A program made the translations under genes and the position numbers. Shown piece after piece: positions 25,855 to 40,950 of a DNA stretch of 64,000 bases. The DNA is from Hepsetus odoe (taxonomy: Eukaryota; Chordata; Actinopteri; Characiformes; Hepsetidae). The first letter of the stretch is position 1; every line of letters starts with the position of its first letter. A model generated the notes under the pieces. It saw only the letters and a list, made by a program, of their open reading frames with translations. It had not been told where the DNA came from and ran no database searches. Location: positions 27,757,159-27,821,158 of the forward strand of contig CM029366.1 in NCBI GenBank assembly GCA_017165825.1, read 5' to 3'.

Positions 25855-28800
25855 CTGAAAGTTTCAACCACAGACACACAGCTACATCATCCACTGTGCT
25901 GCACATTTCAGCACTGAAATAAATTTTGTTGCAAACAGCCGTATGCCACGATTTCAGAAAATGTTCTCTATAAGAAACACACAAGACTCCACAACAACAA
26001 GCAGGTTTTTGATTCTGTTATTCATTAAATAAAAATGAAAGACTGAAATGTTGCAATTTGCACATGTATTCAGACCCTTTTGTTATGATACTTGCAGTTG
26101 AGCTGTGGTACATCCTACTTTTGACCATGGTTCTTAAGTTGCATCATTAAGCAGAAACTGGACATCATTAAAGGGACACAACTGTCTATATAAAGTCTCA
26201 GAGTTGACTGTGTATGAACGAAAACTGAGCCATGTGGTTTAGAGACATATCCTGTAAGGCAGGATTGAATCAAGATACAGATCTGGGAAAGGATACAATA
26301 ACATCTATGAAAGTAGATCAAATAGAAGAGATTTGGAATCACCACCTGTCTTCCTAGATCTGGACAACCCCACAAAGGGAACAACTGGGAATGAACAGCA
26401 CTTAGTCTGACAGGTAATCAAGAACCAGATGGAAACTGCGAAGGAGACCCGGGGTTCCTTTGGGGAGGTGTGAGATCCTTACAGGAGGACATCAGTGCCG
26501 ACTTTACCAATCAAGTATTTATGCATGAGTGGTCAGAGGAAAGCTATTCCTAGCTAATAGGCATGTGACAGCACACTGGGAATCTGCTGAAAGACTCTTT
26601 GAGAAGCAAAATCCTCTGGTCTATTGATATATACCAGGCACTGTATTGCGTCTTGCTGTTAGGAAGTTTTTATGAGATGGGGACTAGAAGGTCGGGGCAG
26701 AGGCAAAGATAGATGCAGAATATATATATATATATCCATCCATTATCTGCCGCTTGTCCCAAATGGGGTCGCGGGGGAGTGCTGGTGTCCAACCCAGCGC
26801 ACACAGGGCGAGGACGGGGGACGCACCCTGGACAGGTCGCCAGCCCATCGCAGGGAGAAGCGGGACGGGGACGGCACCTTGCTCAAGGGTACCTCAGGGC
26901 AACCCATTGGGAAGGGGTTCGAACCCCCGATCCTCCGATCATGTGGCTGACGCCCTAACCACTAGGCCACCGCTGCCCATATATATATATATATATATAT
27001 ATCTGTACTGAATAATAATAAAAAAAACTTTCGTAGTTCAGGTTTTTATTTCTGCAATTTATTTCTGCAAGCACACCACAAAAAAAATAGTTTCAGGAAA
27101 CAAAGTAAAAGTGACTAACTGTCATTGTGAAACTTATCACAGCACACAGTGCAACCTCTGCTTTTAACCCATACACGCCGCTATTTAAAGTGCCCAGGGA
27201 GCAATGAAGGGGACGGTTCCTTGCTCAAGAGTACTTCAGGGCAAACTACTGGTCTGGGATTTGAACCCACAGCCTTCTGATCCTGGGAACTAGACCCTAA
27301 CCACTAGTTCATCGCTGCCCCATCTCTCAAGTCCTTCCTGAAATGGCCCAGCTAGATGTCCAGCCTGAAGTTAAGAGAGCATCTCTGGAGATGATAATGG
27401 CTTTGCACCTGGTGTCCTGTTGCTCTAAACAATCAAGCACTTTGACTGCTGAACTGAACAAACTTTTTCAATTTCAGGTGACGCTCATACGTCTGTGGTA
27501 GTCTGGGTGTGATACGGATGCCCGCAGATGACGCTTGCTCACCTTTAATAAGGCCTTTCTCCTGTAGTGCCTGAAGTGGAGGTCTCCTCAGAATGAGCTT
27601 CTTTAGACGACTCTTCACTCTTTTTCGCTCTGTATTCTCCAAATTAGAGGTAGACCTGGGGACTGTGAGAGAGGAAGTGAGAGAGAGAAAGATAAACAGA
27701 GCTGTAGCAATGGATGAAACCTTCAAAAACTTTTATTCAGGGTGTAAAGATGCACATAATTAATTATTCAATTCAATTCAGTTTTTCATTCTCATTTAAA
27801 CGTATCATTCTGGAGCTACAAGGTTTGAATCTGAACATGAAAATAGAAATTACTTGCCGACATGCATGCAAATTATTGTATATGTAAATGAGGCTGTTTT
27901 AACCTATACTATCGAACAAAAAGAGAACTCAGACGATGCACTATGATTTATCATGCAGATCACCAGAGGTAGGAAGTGACAAAGTGCAAATTCTTCATTG
28001 CTGTACTTTCAGGGATCTGTGCTTTAACTGAGAATGGATTTTTCTGTGACTTCTCACTTTTATTCCCTTTATTTTAACAGTAATATCTGTACTTCACACA
28101 TTTGAGGGGGATTCCCCACTATTTTTTATTTTGCAAATACTTTAGCCTAAATGGACCATAACCTACAGGAAAGATGCAATATAATGTAAAAAATCTAATA
28201 AGATGAAGCAGCCAATGAAAGGTAAGCTGCACTCAAATATTGAATTAAGCTGTCTTTTCTTATCTCCTGGCCATGACTTCACTTTCACCTGTAGATTGTG
28301 GCCTCGCTGAATATACTGGTAGAACGTGGCTACCGTGTGGATCCATCTGACTACCAATCAAATCAAGGAAATTTTTTTGTGTAGATGTTTTATTTAACTT
28401 GAATGTTTTATTTAACTGTTTCACTGAAGCTGGAGACTAGACTGTGGAGAAAAGGCAGGTATTGAGGGTGCTGTCTGTGATGGAAGAGAACTAGTAGAGT
28501 TGTGGATGAAGAAGAAACAGTGAATTACATGTTCAGGAAATGAAGATAAAATGGTTTAACAGCTGGTAGAAACTGGTAGGTACTTTTTGCACGTTTCTGA
28601 GTCTATACTTTTTACTTATACTTGAGTAAAACAAAAGAACAAATGCTCACTTGAAGAATATGTGTCCTTATGTGCCGATCTTACGTACTGATCAATAAAT
28701 AACCATTGCAGATTGGACAGGTTACATTTTAAACCATTTTTAAATCTAAATCATTTGTAACAACACTAGCCATTTGCAATCCTCTTAACCTCTGTGCATG

Positions 28801-29213
28801 CATGTGCGTGTGTGTGTGTGTGTGTGCGTGTGTGTGTGTGTGTGTCAGTGAAACTAACGCGAGGCCTTGTATCCAGCACGACTGTCATCCTCGTCTCCGC
28901 TCTGGTCCAACATTTCCGTGGAGCCTGCTCTTCTTAAAGAATACTGCAACACGTTATCCAGAGGATTCTCCTTATCCTACAATGCACACACGCGCGCGTG
29001 TTCACCCAAGCATGCAAACACAAACACACGCATGCATATATAAATTTTAGCTCCATAGTTATTCTACAGATATGAACTATTCATGGTATAAAATAAAAGA
29101 TAAAGACTCACCAATCTTTCAATGACTTTCTGAATGGTGCAGTACCATTCTCTGATCAAAGAGTCTGCCTCTGACTGCAGCAAAAATTCATTCCCTGTCA
29201 CAGTTCTCAGCTA

Positions 29214-29250
<37 letters not shown>

Positions 29251-29724
29251 AATATGCTATTCTGTTAATAGCGTTCAGTCCTTTCAAAAGGAAGTAAGAG
29301 AGGAACTAGCGGTTAACTTCATAAGTGTTTTGAATACTGCAGGGCTTCAAACTTAAAACTGAGGTCATATAAGAGTTCAGACGTACTACAGAAAACCTGT
29401 AGATGGTTTAAGCACAGATCACAGGTCCAGACACTGTTCAGTCACTTAATACCTTCTCATCTCTAATCACTTACAACTGAAAACATCATTTTATTTAAGT
29501 TTTAATGTGTTTCTCTCTCCCTTTCTCTCTCTCTCTCTCGCTCTCTCTCTCTCTCTGTCTCTTCCATTCTCTGTCTCTGCTTCTATCTCTCTCTCTCCCT
29601 GTGTTTATCTCTCTGTCACTCTCTCTCACCTTGAAGACATTTTTTCTGCTGGACAGCTCGGTGGCCCACTGTAGCTGAGCTCCTCTTAAATCCACACTGC
29701 TCTCTGGGCAACTGTTACCTGGTT

Positions 29725-29789
<65 letters not shown>

Positions 29790-30957
29790 CAATCAATTAA
29801 GTGAAACAAATGTGTGGCGAATTATATATAGTAAAAGCCATCCATCCATCCTTTCATCTTTCCATCCTTTCATCCTTCCATCCATCTGTCCTTCCATTCA
29901 CATGAGCCTCAAACCCTAACCAGGGTTGCTAATATCAATTACTGGTTACATTTTTAAGTCAAATATTTATTTTTGCATAGTTAACTCTTAAGATCATGCA
30001 AGATCCTATTAAAGGTTTTTGAATGACCTTGATTTGAAGGACCTCTTACCCAGCTGGCAGGACTTTGGCTCTTAGGATCTTTAAAGAACACAAGACTGTT
30101 CCCCACCAATACCACCCAGGACGGGTTCCAGTTTTTCCTGATGACCACACACACACACACACCACAGTTATATTTAAAAATGAGAGCATGCAGATGGTAA
30201 GTAGTGTGAGAAAATGGCTCACTAATCAGGAGGTCTAGTTTCGTAATTAAGCTTTATCAACACCTCCTGACCCAAAACTATAAACCTGATTATTAAAACA
30301 AGCATTTGGTAAAACATTTGCACAAAACTGCTGCATTTTATTCCCCACTCAGCAACTGGACTCAACACTCCTCTAGAAATGGTTCTTCTCTTAACACTAT
30401 AGGAAAAAACATCTTTGATTGGCTTAGAACTATTTCCTTAAATAACATTTTTTTCCACCCCGTCTTTTCTCCTTTTCCTTCTTCTCTCAAATATCATGTC
30501 ATGATAAGATAATAAGACCAGAGAAAATTCAGAGGAAAGATCAAGGGTTAAAATGTGGAGAAAATCCATAAGTATCAGAAGAGAAAGTATTCTATTAAAC
30601 AACACCTTCAGAACCAAGCATCTGTATATAACCAGACATAAAACGGTTCAAAACTTCCAAGCATTTCACATGTGACTCTCAGTGGTGCAGAATATTTTCT
30701 CCTGCTAGACCAAAACCCTTGAGGGGTTTCTTTCATACAGTGGGTGCACGGAAGACAAAGGCCTACGTGGCTTGTGCATGTTCCTGTGTGTGAGCCTGTA
30801 TCGTTTAAGATAAGCTTACCTCAGCTTCCTGCCCCCTTCTGCTATCTTCGTCTTGTTCAGCAGACCTGCTTTTTCAAGCTCCTGCATTAAGAGTTGGGAG
30901 ACTGAATGTTAGCATATGTTCTGCAGGATCTATTGTATGTGTGTAAATAAGAACATG

Positions 30958-31013
<56 letters not shown>

Positions 31014-34000
31014 CACCGGGGTTGTTCCGTCACTGTCCGGAGAGCTGTCAGTAGAGGGTGACTCCACCACCACCTGATACTCAGACTGTTAAAAGATATT
31101 TAAAAGTTATTATATGGGAAATTAGAAAGGCGTTGTGTTTGTGTGTGTGGAACCTTAACTATTGGTGAGTTAAGGTGGCGTAGTGGTTAGGGAGCTGGTC
31201 CCAGGGTCAGAAGTTCGTGGGTTCAAATCCCAGACCAGTAGGTTGCCCTGAGATACCCTTGAGCAAGTTCCCGTCTCCGTCACTGCTCCCCGGGCGCTGT
31301 AAAAAGCTGCCCCCTGCTGCACATGTGTGTGGGTTAAATGCAGAGGCTGCATTTCATTGTGGTTCCCTGTGTGCTGTGCTGTGTTTCACAATGACAATTA
31401 GTCATCATCAAGTGCAGGGTCTTATATTTCTTATATTGCGTAGATTGAATTAAAGAAATGGGAACTCTGACAGACAAGTGCCTAAAGATACAAGGTGCCA
31501 AGAAAAGCGGTTCCATTTACTCAGCGTTCAGCATCAGCAACAAATTAATCACCGGCCTGATCATCTGGAATCACCTGACCCTGTTTCTTCACTGCTTAAG
31601 CGAGACACTTCTGTCTGCTTCAGTGATTCATACATAGCTCACTGTGTGGCTTAACCAATAATAAACAAACCTCTGAAACTGGTCAGGTACAAGGCCTGGA
31701 CTGAGAGCCAAATCTTTGCCCTTCAGGAAGCCTGGAGAACTATTCAGTAAAGTCAGTATCTTTGGAAGCAAAGCATTTTTCTAACCCAGGCAGATGTTTT
31801 CTCATTATATTGTTTTTAAACATGAAAACCAGTATAACTATCATTTTAATGTACCTTGTATCTGTTTTAGTGTTGACACTGGGAGATATGAAGATAAAAA
31901 TATTGGATACTGGCATCGCTGTACAAATCCCACATCAGTGCATCCTACTTAAAACGTTTAGGCCGTCCCATTTAACAAACAAGGGTGTTTTCATGAGCCA
32001 TTTGCAACACAGTAAATAGAACACTGTTCCACTTTGTTTTCAGAGCAAATCTATAAAATATATTTTTCCTAAAACATCTCGTATGTTACATAATCAGCAT
32101 TTCTTTAAAGTATCCTTAAACCTTGAGCATCGTGGTGCTCAAAAAACAAAGAACGTCAAATGAATGAGGGTGTTGGACACAGCACCAGGAAATCCCACTT
32201 TGGCCTTAAAACCTCTGTCAGAGCAATTATCTGTAGATGAAATGAAAATTAAACTAATGTTACCAGTCCTTCTTTTGACCCAACATGCTGACTGACCAAC
32301 ATGGAGGGCAGGGTGTGAAGCAGAGCCGAGAAGCAAAAGGTAGTACTTAGTGAATTCCAAAAATACTGGACTCTGGACTCTCCAGATACACAGTGCTGTG
32401 CAAAATAAATGTGTCAAACTGTTTCCTCAAGCAAGTAATTTTCACTTATTCCAGTAACACAATACAGTTTTAAGTAGTTGATATCTTGTGAGCTGAGTAT
32501 AAAATTACAAGTTTAGTTCCAGATTTCTCCTTTAAACAGGAAACTATACACTTCCATCCGCAGCACCTGATTTAACTTAATGAAGCATCGATTCATTGAT
32601 TCACTAAAACCCATCCCTAACAGGAACTACTCATTATACTGGGATTAACAGAGCAGAGCTTAAACAAAATTCTTAAATACATGGTCTTTTAGTGTTCAAA
32701 TATATAAGTTTAAATTAAAAATAAATAAATAAATAAAAAAAGATGCACCTTGCCATTTGATGAGAATTTGTCTGCTTGGTTAGGCAGGATCATGGAGTAG
32801 GAGTGGCTAATGTGTTCCTCAGCCCCAGTAAAGGCGGAGTTTCTGTGTAGGATGTCCGCACTGCCGAAGGAGGCGGAGCTGAGGCCGTCGGATGAGGCTG
32901 CACGCTGCATGGTCTACAACAGTACAAGTGAAGCGTAGTTTATTTCAGTAGTTCTACCCATCCATCATTCCTTCCATTCCTCAGTTCTGTTCAGTTCAGT
33001 TCTGTTCTCTTTTCATTCTCTTTCCATTCAATTCAATTAGCAAACTCATTTACAGTAGGCATGGTCGAAAGCAGCTTATCGGGGAGGCTGAAACCCCAAG
33101 TGTGCAGTGTGGCAATAGAGATCAGTACACTGGGTGTCCATATGCTCCAGATTACAGAACACAAACCCCTCAGATGGAAACTCTGGTTTAGGAGTAAAGC
33201 TACACATTGAGGTTTTTTTTTTGTTTGTTTTTTTTTTAATTACTGCTCTACTTTATTGCTGCTGGGCTAGTCCTGAATCTGGATGTCAATGTTTAAGATT
33301 TATTCTAAGTAAAAAGTAAAAACCTACAGTAAAACCATAGGCTGAAGTTGATTTGTCTCACCTGACTCAGTTGCCAAGCATTTGCATTCTGGGTACCGTA
33401 GGTGAAGTCAGGAGACAGCTGTGAGAAAGAGAAAGACAGAAAGAGCTTTGAGTATGGAAATCTTTAAGGCACAATGACTCAAGAGCCTGTCAACACACAC
33501 ATTTACACTCACTTTCATGCAATGACAGGATGCTGAGGGGGACACTCTAACCAAGCACACCAAAACTGAAACCAACCGTTGAACAGCAGCTGGAAAGTAA
33601 AATTAGCAAGGCTGAACTCTACAGTTTTCTGTAGAGTTCAGTCCCAGAAAGTGATCGTTAAAGATTCCTCAAGTCGGAAGTCTAAAAGCAGTCACGCACC
33701 TGTATGATCTCTCCTTTAGTTCTCAGCAAGCTCTCTATCTGTAGATGACCCACAACCATCTCCTATTTTATATCTACATTCTACTTTGCTGGGCATGTCT
33801 ATGTGTTAGTTCCTGAATGTCAGTTGAAATAACAGTCACATTCAAGCTTCTTCCTCTTTGGTTAAAACATCACACCCAACTTACAGCAGCAGAGCTCCTC
33901 AATCTGCCTTCAGATTCTAATCCAGCGAACTCCAGTTTAATCCAGCAGAGAGCCTGCTACTTTCTGCAGCTCCATCACGCTCAAGCTCATATCTGTCCCC

Positions 34001-35199
34001 CTTATTCTTTACCACACACGTATAACCCACATTTTTACACTTTCTGTTCCGAACCACAGCCCCTGCCCTTTTTAGTCACTCTGTTCTGTCGTAAGAGTGA
34101 ACTTCCCTGTTTTTTTTCAAAGAAGGTGGCAAAAGAAACATCACTCACTCTCACTATTTTTTTCTCTCTCAATTGCTTTCCGTCAATAGACTGAGGAAGT
34201 GTGTCACCCTTCCTTTTCAAGCCCTTTAATTCCTTAACATGCAGCAGGTCTCTGCATAGTTTCTTATGAAGTTACTGTAAACATCAAGCCTTGATGTGCA
34301 ACAAGTCCATAAATCTTTAAGGCAAATTCCATTAGGTTTCTGGCATAATTAAAAAAAAAAAAATTCAATGGCTGAGACTTAAATCAAATCTTTCACAATG
34401 TTTTAATGTGCTCTGGGGTTTGACGTTCATTTCAGACAAATGCGCCAATGACATTGAACGCTGACGTTAAAATATTGGTGAATGTGAAAAAGGGGATTCT
34501 TTGGGTGAAAGTGAGTTGGAGTAATGAGCACTGATACCACACAGTGAGATGTTTCTGGGTTCGATTCCCAGCCGGAGCATGCTGGGTTGTTTTCTGTGTG
34601 GAGTTTGTATGTTCTCCTTGAGTCTGTGTGGGCTTTCTCCAGGTGTTCCAGGTTCCATCCACAGTCCAGAGACATGCAGTCAGGTGGACAGGAGATCCTA
34701 AATTGCCCTGAAACTACCAGTGGAAATATGTATATTTTGACATTTTCATAACTTTTTATGAACTCAACAAGAGTGTTCAATCCAGTTTAGAAATATCATG
34801 CAATTATGTAATGTTGAGTCCTCACCATGAGACACATCCATGAGAGGACCATAGTGTGTACACTGAAAGAGTTACCATTTAGTACTCAAGAGTGTACTGA
34901 ACTCTTGACTCTTCTGTCCATGTGTTTTTTTTGTGTTCGTGTGCGTGTGTGTGTGTGTGTGTGTCTGCGTGTGTGTGCGCATATCCAGTTACTGATATAT
35001 GAACCTGCTCCGACCCTCAGCATTAGATCAACAGGCATTACCCTCTTAGTACTAGCAGGATTAGCTAAACAAAAAAACCATTGGAGAAAATATATAAATA
35101 ACTGAAGCTGGAAGGCGTAATCCCCTTTTTAATTTGGCTCTGCCTTCTGCTCTAATCTGCACCATGAGGCAGACCCTCTGTGTGCTTAGGCAATCTGCC

Positions 35200-35255
<56 letters not shown>

Positions 35256-38200
35256 AGAGGAGTCTGGCTTGAAAGTAAAGGATTGTCCAGAGATAATGTT
35301 GTCCCGCACAGTTTTGTACTTGTATGTCCTTTTCTGTGTAATGGCTCAATTTCTAATATGGCTTAATCTACTGTTAATCAGCTCAGTTCTTATAAAGTGC
35401 ATTTCCCTAAAAATGCACATCCACACCCACACCCACAAACACAAACACACACCCACACACACATTCACAAAGGGAAGCACTTACAGAGCAGCCAGGGACA
35501 ACCCTACACTCCATCTCTTGGATGTCATTATCAGGCTTAAGAGGGCCTAAAGCTATACAGCATTCAGCGAGCACCTGCACAAACAACACTGAAAAAAACC
35601 CAAAACCTTTTTCTCCTCCTCTTCTCAAGGCAGTTCGCCATGAACGAAACACATGCCTTATTACAGATTAGAGATACCTATCATTATAATGACAAATTAT
35701 TATCACTGCATCTTATTTTGCTTCACCTTCACTTACATCATTTTATTTTGATGTCACATTTTATTTCTTAATAACTTGCTCCAAAGCTGGTTTTAATTTA
35801 GCCACCCTCTTTGTAGCTGATCAGCTTAGAAACTCTACTATAGGTGCGCATGGTGCAGCTCAGTAACACGCAAATCCCTCAACCAATGTTACCTCACCCT
35901 GATCACGACTCAGCACAGGCTGCACTGAACTGTGAAATGTGAAAAGTAAACGTGAATATGGTCTCATTATCCAGGCTCCCGAGTGGTGCCACTGTCCGAG
36001 CGCTGGAACCTTCTCCTCCAAGTGTGTTGAGTCCACTGATGATGAGAGCAGCTGCAAAAGATGCAGCGGCTGTTTTTTTATGTCTTGAAGGGAAGCATAT
36101 GCTAGCCTTCAACCTCCAAGCAGCCTCTCCCTCCTGCCAATTGGCAGGCTATAAACAATCATTTATTTTTTGCTACTTTGGTCTTGTGCCTCCAGTGCAA
36201 AACTAAACAAAGTTCTTGGCCGATCTGTTTTTGAGTTAAAGGGGAAATTGTGGCAATTAAATGATGATTTTAACTGAACACTGCATGCATACCAAGGCAG
36301 ACAGACAGACAGATACATACACACAGTCCCACACACAGCTGCTTTACCCTGTGCAACGATTTGCTTCCTGAGTTGTGCAGGGGCAGTGACAGGTGGCTGG
36401 TGTCCCGTGGGAAAGTTACAACCTGTGTGACGGTGCTCTGAAAAGAGACAGGGTGAGAAATGGACACATGAGACTAGTAGTCATCAAAATCAGCTTGTAG
36501 TCTTTACCTTCGCCCCTAAAACTTGACTGTCCTATAAAAGATATTTGTTTAGGTTATATGATTCAAGAGTGAATGGTCTAGCCCAGCTGGTGTGTCAGAC
36601 AGGAGTTGATGTCCAGTTTGCAGATAAAATACCACAAATGTGATTAATAGTAAGATTGTAAGCATTAATGTAAACAATCTCATGCAGCAAACTCCTCCAA
36701 GAGTCTGCGAATGTTAAATTTAACCATTTAAGCAGTTTAAGCATTTCTTTGTTATACACTTCATTTGCATCACATATTTAATTATTAGTTCAGTAATCAG
36801 TGATGTTTTGTTTGTCTTTCCACAAATCAAGATTTGTTAAAATGTAAAAAGAAATTAAGCATCTTGTCTTTAACATACAGACACAGGCATTTAGGCATCT
36901 CACAAGCAAGATGTTGATGTGCTTGGTGAAAGAATCACAGAATTCATGGGTATAACTGAACTTCTGGCTGGTTACCATGTTTTGGCCGTGGTCACTATGG
37001 CGAGCTCGACGTGGCGGCTTCCACGAGCGCTCCTTGGTAATGGTGTTTACATAGAAGCAGCGGCCAGAGGCAGGGTCTCGGTATTGCTCCCAAAGGTACA
37101 GTGTCTGTAAGGGCTTCTGACCTGGGAGTGGACTGGGAGGTTCTGCCCACTGTCGTCTCCCTTGCACTGCCAAGGAACTTTGGGAGATGCAGGCCTGAGG
37201 GGAAAGTTGGAGGGAAAGATTAGCAAAAAAAAAAAAGCAAACAATTTGTAGTGTAGCTTCAGCTTTAGACACTCCACCAACCCACAAGACTACAAGTCTG
37301 GTGTGCAATCAGCCAAGACGATTTGTGTCTAAAGTTAAAAAGCTGTAATTGATAATTACATTAGCCTTGCAGCACCAGTGTCAAAACACATCCTAAATAT
37401 GTAGGGCATAATCATAACCTAGTGTTTAGGGAGTTGGCCAGAGGATCAGAAGGTTGTGGGTTCAAACCCCTTACCAGTAGGTTGCCCTGAGGTACCCTTG
37501 AGCAAGGTACCATCCCCGTCACTGCTTCCCGGGCGCTTTCAATAGCTGCCCCCTGCTGCACGGTGTTTGTGTGCATGGGTTAAATACAGAGCTCCAATTT
37601 CGTTGCGGTTCACTGTGTGCTGTGTTGTGACCTCGCAATGGCAAGGGTTGTCACTTTCACTTTCATATGTATCAGCCAATGGACTGTATTTACTGTAAAG
37701 TAAGTCAAAAAGAAATTCTGCTCTATATTTAGTATATTTGTGGCTTGGAAATGATTAAGATATGCTTACAGCTTTGGCTATGGGAGGGTTAGGGTCAGGC
37801 ATGGGATGAGTTCAATGGTTAGGTTCTGGATTTTTAAGCTTTATCAGTTTCCCAAGCATCTCAAGCTGTTTTTGCAGTTAGTGGTATTAGCAGGCATTTA
37901 GGAACCTCAGGCCATGAGGGGCATCATGAGTATTTTTTCTTTTTTTTGAGTGATATTGGCTGATAAAAGTGGCAGAAAATTGAGAAGCGCATCCTTTCAA
38001 CACACATTGTAACCTTTTTCATTATTTATGGAGGCAATTTTGCTGTTGAAAGATTCTGTGCCCTTGTGCATTCTCCCCATCATTGAAACAACTATTAACT
38101 CTAATTTATGTTTGCATATTTATGTGCGTTTTGAAGGCCATGTCAAGCAAAGTGATTTTGCATGCCTAAAAAGAATAACTAAGTGTTAGAGCAGCTCGCA

Positions 38201-40014
38201 GCCATAACTGGCAAGCAGAAATGAGTACAAATTTAAAGACATGAAAAGCAGAAAGAGAAGAAACAGTGGGATGGAGAGAGCTTAATGCAGAAACGAGAGA
38301 AAGTGATTGCCATTAAAGCCTCTCAAAGATGGCAAACATGCAAAAAATCTGAGTCATGTATAATGCAACTTAGGGTTTTAAAAAAAAAACCACAGATAAC
38401 CCACAGCTTATGTCACCTCCAGCACTACATTTGGAGATAAAAGCATTGACTGAAATGAACTTAAACTCCTTTAGGCACCTTCAGTCCTCAATACCTCAGG
38501 TGCCTAAAGGAAAAAGATTGAGCCAGGTAGGTCAAGCTGAACCTGAATGGAATTATATAACTCAGTTCTGGTGGTGAGCCACAGTCTCACAGCACTTGTG
38601 AATGAAGTGCAGTACTAAAAATCACCAGCAGATGGTTGTCTCCAGACATGAGCACCAACAGGAGTAACCACACAGGATATCCACAAGGTATATTCTATAG
38701 TAGATATAGAATAATGACTATCATTTACTTAACAGTAAACTATAATGTCAGTAACAAAGTAGGCCTGGATATGGCATGTATCAGGATAGGCCCAATTCTT
38801 TCCTAATTGTGTGGTTTTAGAAGTAGTAGATGGATAAGTGTGTTTTTCTATGAGCCTTCAGGGCAGACAGCACAGTCCTTTCACCTCAAATTGTTTCCTA
38901 AGCTACAGAGTGTAAATTTACATTGAATTTACATTTATGCTAAGAGGCAGATGTTCTTATCCACAGCAGCTTACAATTTAATCGTATTACAGACGTAGCT
39001 GAATGTGAATGCAGCATCAGAAGTTATGCCAGAGGGATTGCGTAACTATAAAATACATTCTGAAACCATCTAACAAGTCTTTATTATCTGATTTGTGTCC
39101 TCGTCCATTGGCCGACCACAAGCACTGCACTTTGACCAATACTTTTTGGGCACCCCTAAGGTTCCTTTTCTATTTTTTATTTATTCAAACCTAAAATTGA
39201 TCATAACTTGTCGATTTAAAATGGGATGTTTTAGAGAAACCTACTAAGGTTCCATCTGAAAGGAACTTGCTTTGGAAAGGCAAAATAGTTTATCATTAAC
39301 AACTTCACATATAAAAGTTAGAAGACATGTTGATTTGGATAGAAAATGAAATGACTTTATTTGTGTTGGACACATTGGGATCCATGGGTCTTCTTGCCAC
39401 CATTGGGTAAACTCTGGAAGATTCTCCAATGAATAGCTCAAACCACTGCATGACTTTGTTTACATGTTAACAACTGAACTGACCACTGAAGAAATGTATT
39501 AAAGGTTTCCTATAAATAATCCAGCCCTGTTTCATCAACCACTCTAAATTAAACTGGAATTATGAAGGCATGACAAACTAAAGTAGAGCATATTTAATGG
39601 CATTTTACACTAGTGTACAAGCTGCACTCATACACAGTATTAGTCAACTTCCTCTGTGCAAAAAATAACACGTATGCTGGAATAAACCTCCCCTGAAATG
39701 CTTTAAATGCTTCAGTGCGCATAGCATCTGCCGTTCATGATGTCACCTCCGATTCTGCTTTGGAGAGGAAACAGTTGTGGTTAAAATAAAGTTTTTCCAC
39801 TTTTGTCATCTTTCTCATTGTGCTTGTGTGAATGTGGGTGAGGGCGAACATTAATGTCAGCACTGTACATTTCTTGCCTTGACCTGCAAACTCATGAGCT
39901 CAGCTGAATGAATGAACTGATGAGCAAAATCAAAATAATCACAACGAGAATTTAGTCCCCTTTCTTCCGGACGAGTCAAGAAAGAGATCATGGCCTTACT
40001 CTGAACTTGAAGTG

Positions 40015-40059
<45 letters not shown>

Positions 40060-40720
40060 TGTCTGTTTGGAGGAGTATGATTTGCTGGGCCATAGCGCTC
40101 AGTTTATCTGTCTTCTTGAGCCAAGGACTGACCCGGGGTTTTGGAAGCGGCTGAAATATCAGCAGGCACATCAGAGTGTGGATCAGCTCAGGGTTCAGCT
40201 CAGGGAGTGGAGCTATTTCCATAGTCCATCTGCTTCAAGATTTTGAAGCATTTATAGATCTATATAAAGACCCATTAAAAAAATCCATTCACATAGATAG
40301 TGTAAAAAAAAAAATCTGGGCCTCAGTTTGACTTTAGTTAGTCTTCCGGCTGGAAATGTCATAACATTCCACTGCAAACTGTAACTGTGTCACCATGTGG
40401 CCTCACAAGGCAGACCAGGTAGATTTTGAGATCTGCTGTCTCTGACAGGGCAGAGCAATTTTGTTTAAGTGATGGATATTTAATGACATTCAGGAATCAC
40501 CTCCTTAAAGGTTTTCTGCTTCAGCAACTACACATTTATGGCATTTAGCTACCGTAACTACACCGAAATATAATCCTACATGTGCTACAAAGATTTACAC
40601 AATAAAAAATTACCGGTTTCAAATCAGATATTGAAGTATTAGGAATTGGTCTCTGAGAGCTGCAGTGAATTCAGCGGTTTACATTTGCCAGTCTGGGTCA
40701 TAATACATACAAGTACACAA

Positions 40721-40805
<85 letters not shown>

Positions 40806-40905
40806 CATTAGAGAGAGAGAGAGAGAGAGAAAGAGAAATGTTATGGAGATTGCTTGAGGATGAAGAGCTTTTGAGTGTGTGTGAGTGGGTTTGTTTTTCT
40901 GGGGT

Positions 40906-40950
<45 letters not shown>

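Noticed and set aside
27543..27655. Alternative acceptor ccccag for the arhgap9 pre-GAP exon
   Set aside because: It would put the RLKKLILRRPP segment out of frame with the preceding exon; the ctctctcacag seven bases upstream keeps the phase.
38470..38514. Short hairpin cctttaggcacc...ggtgcctaaagg as a possible microRNA
   Set aside because: Only 12-bp arms with a 19-base loop, too short for a pre-miRNA stem and with no other support.
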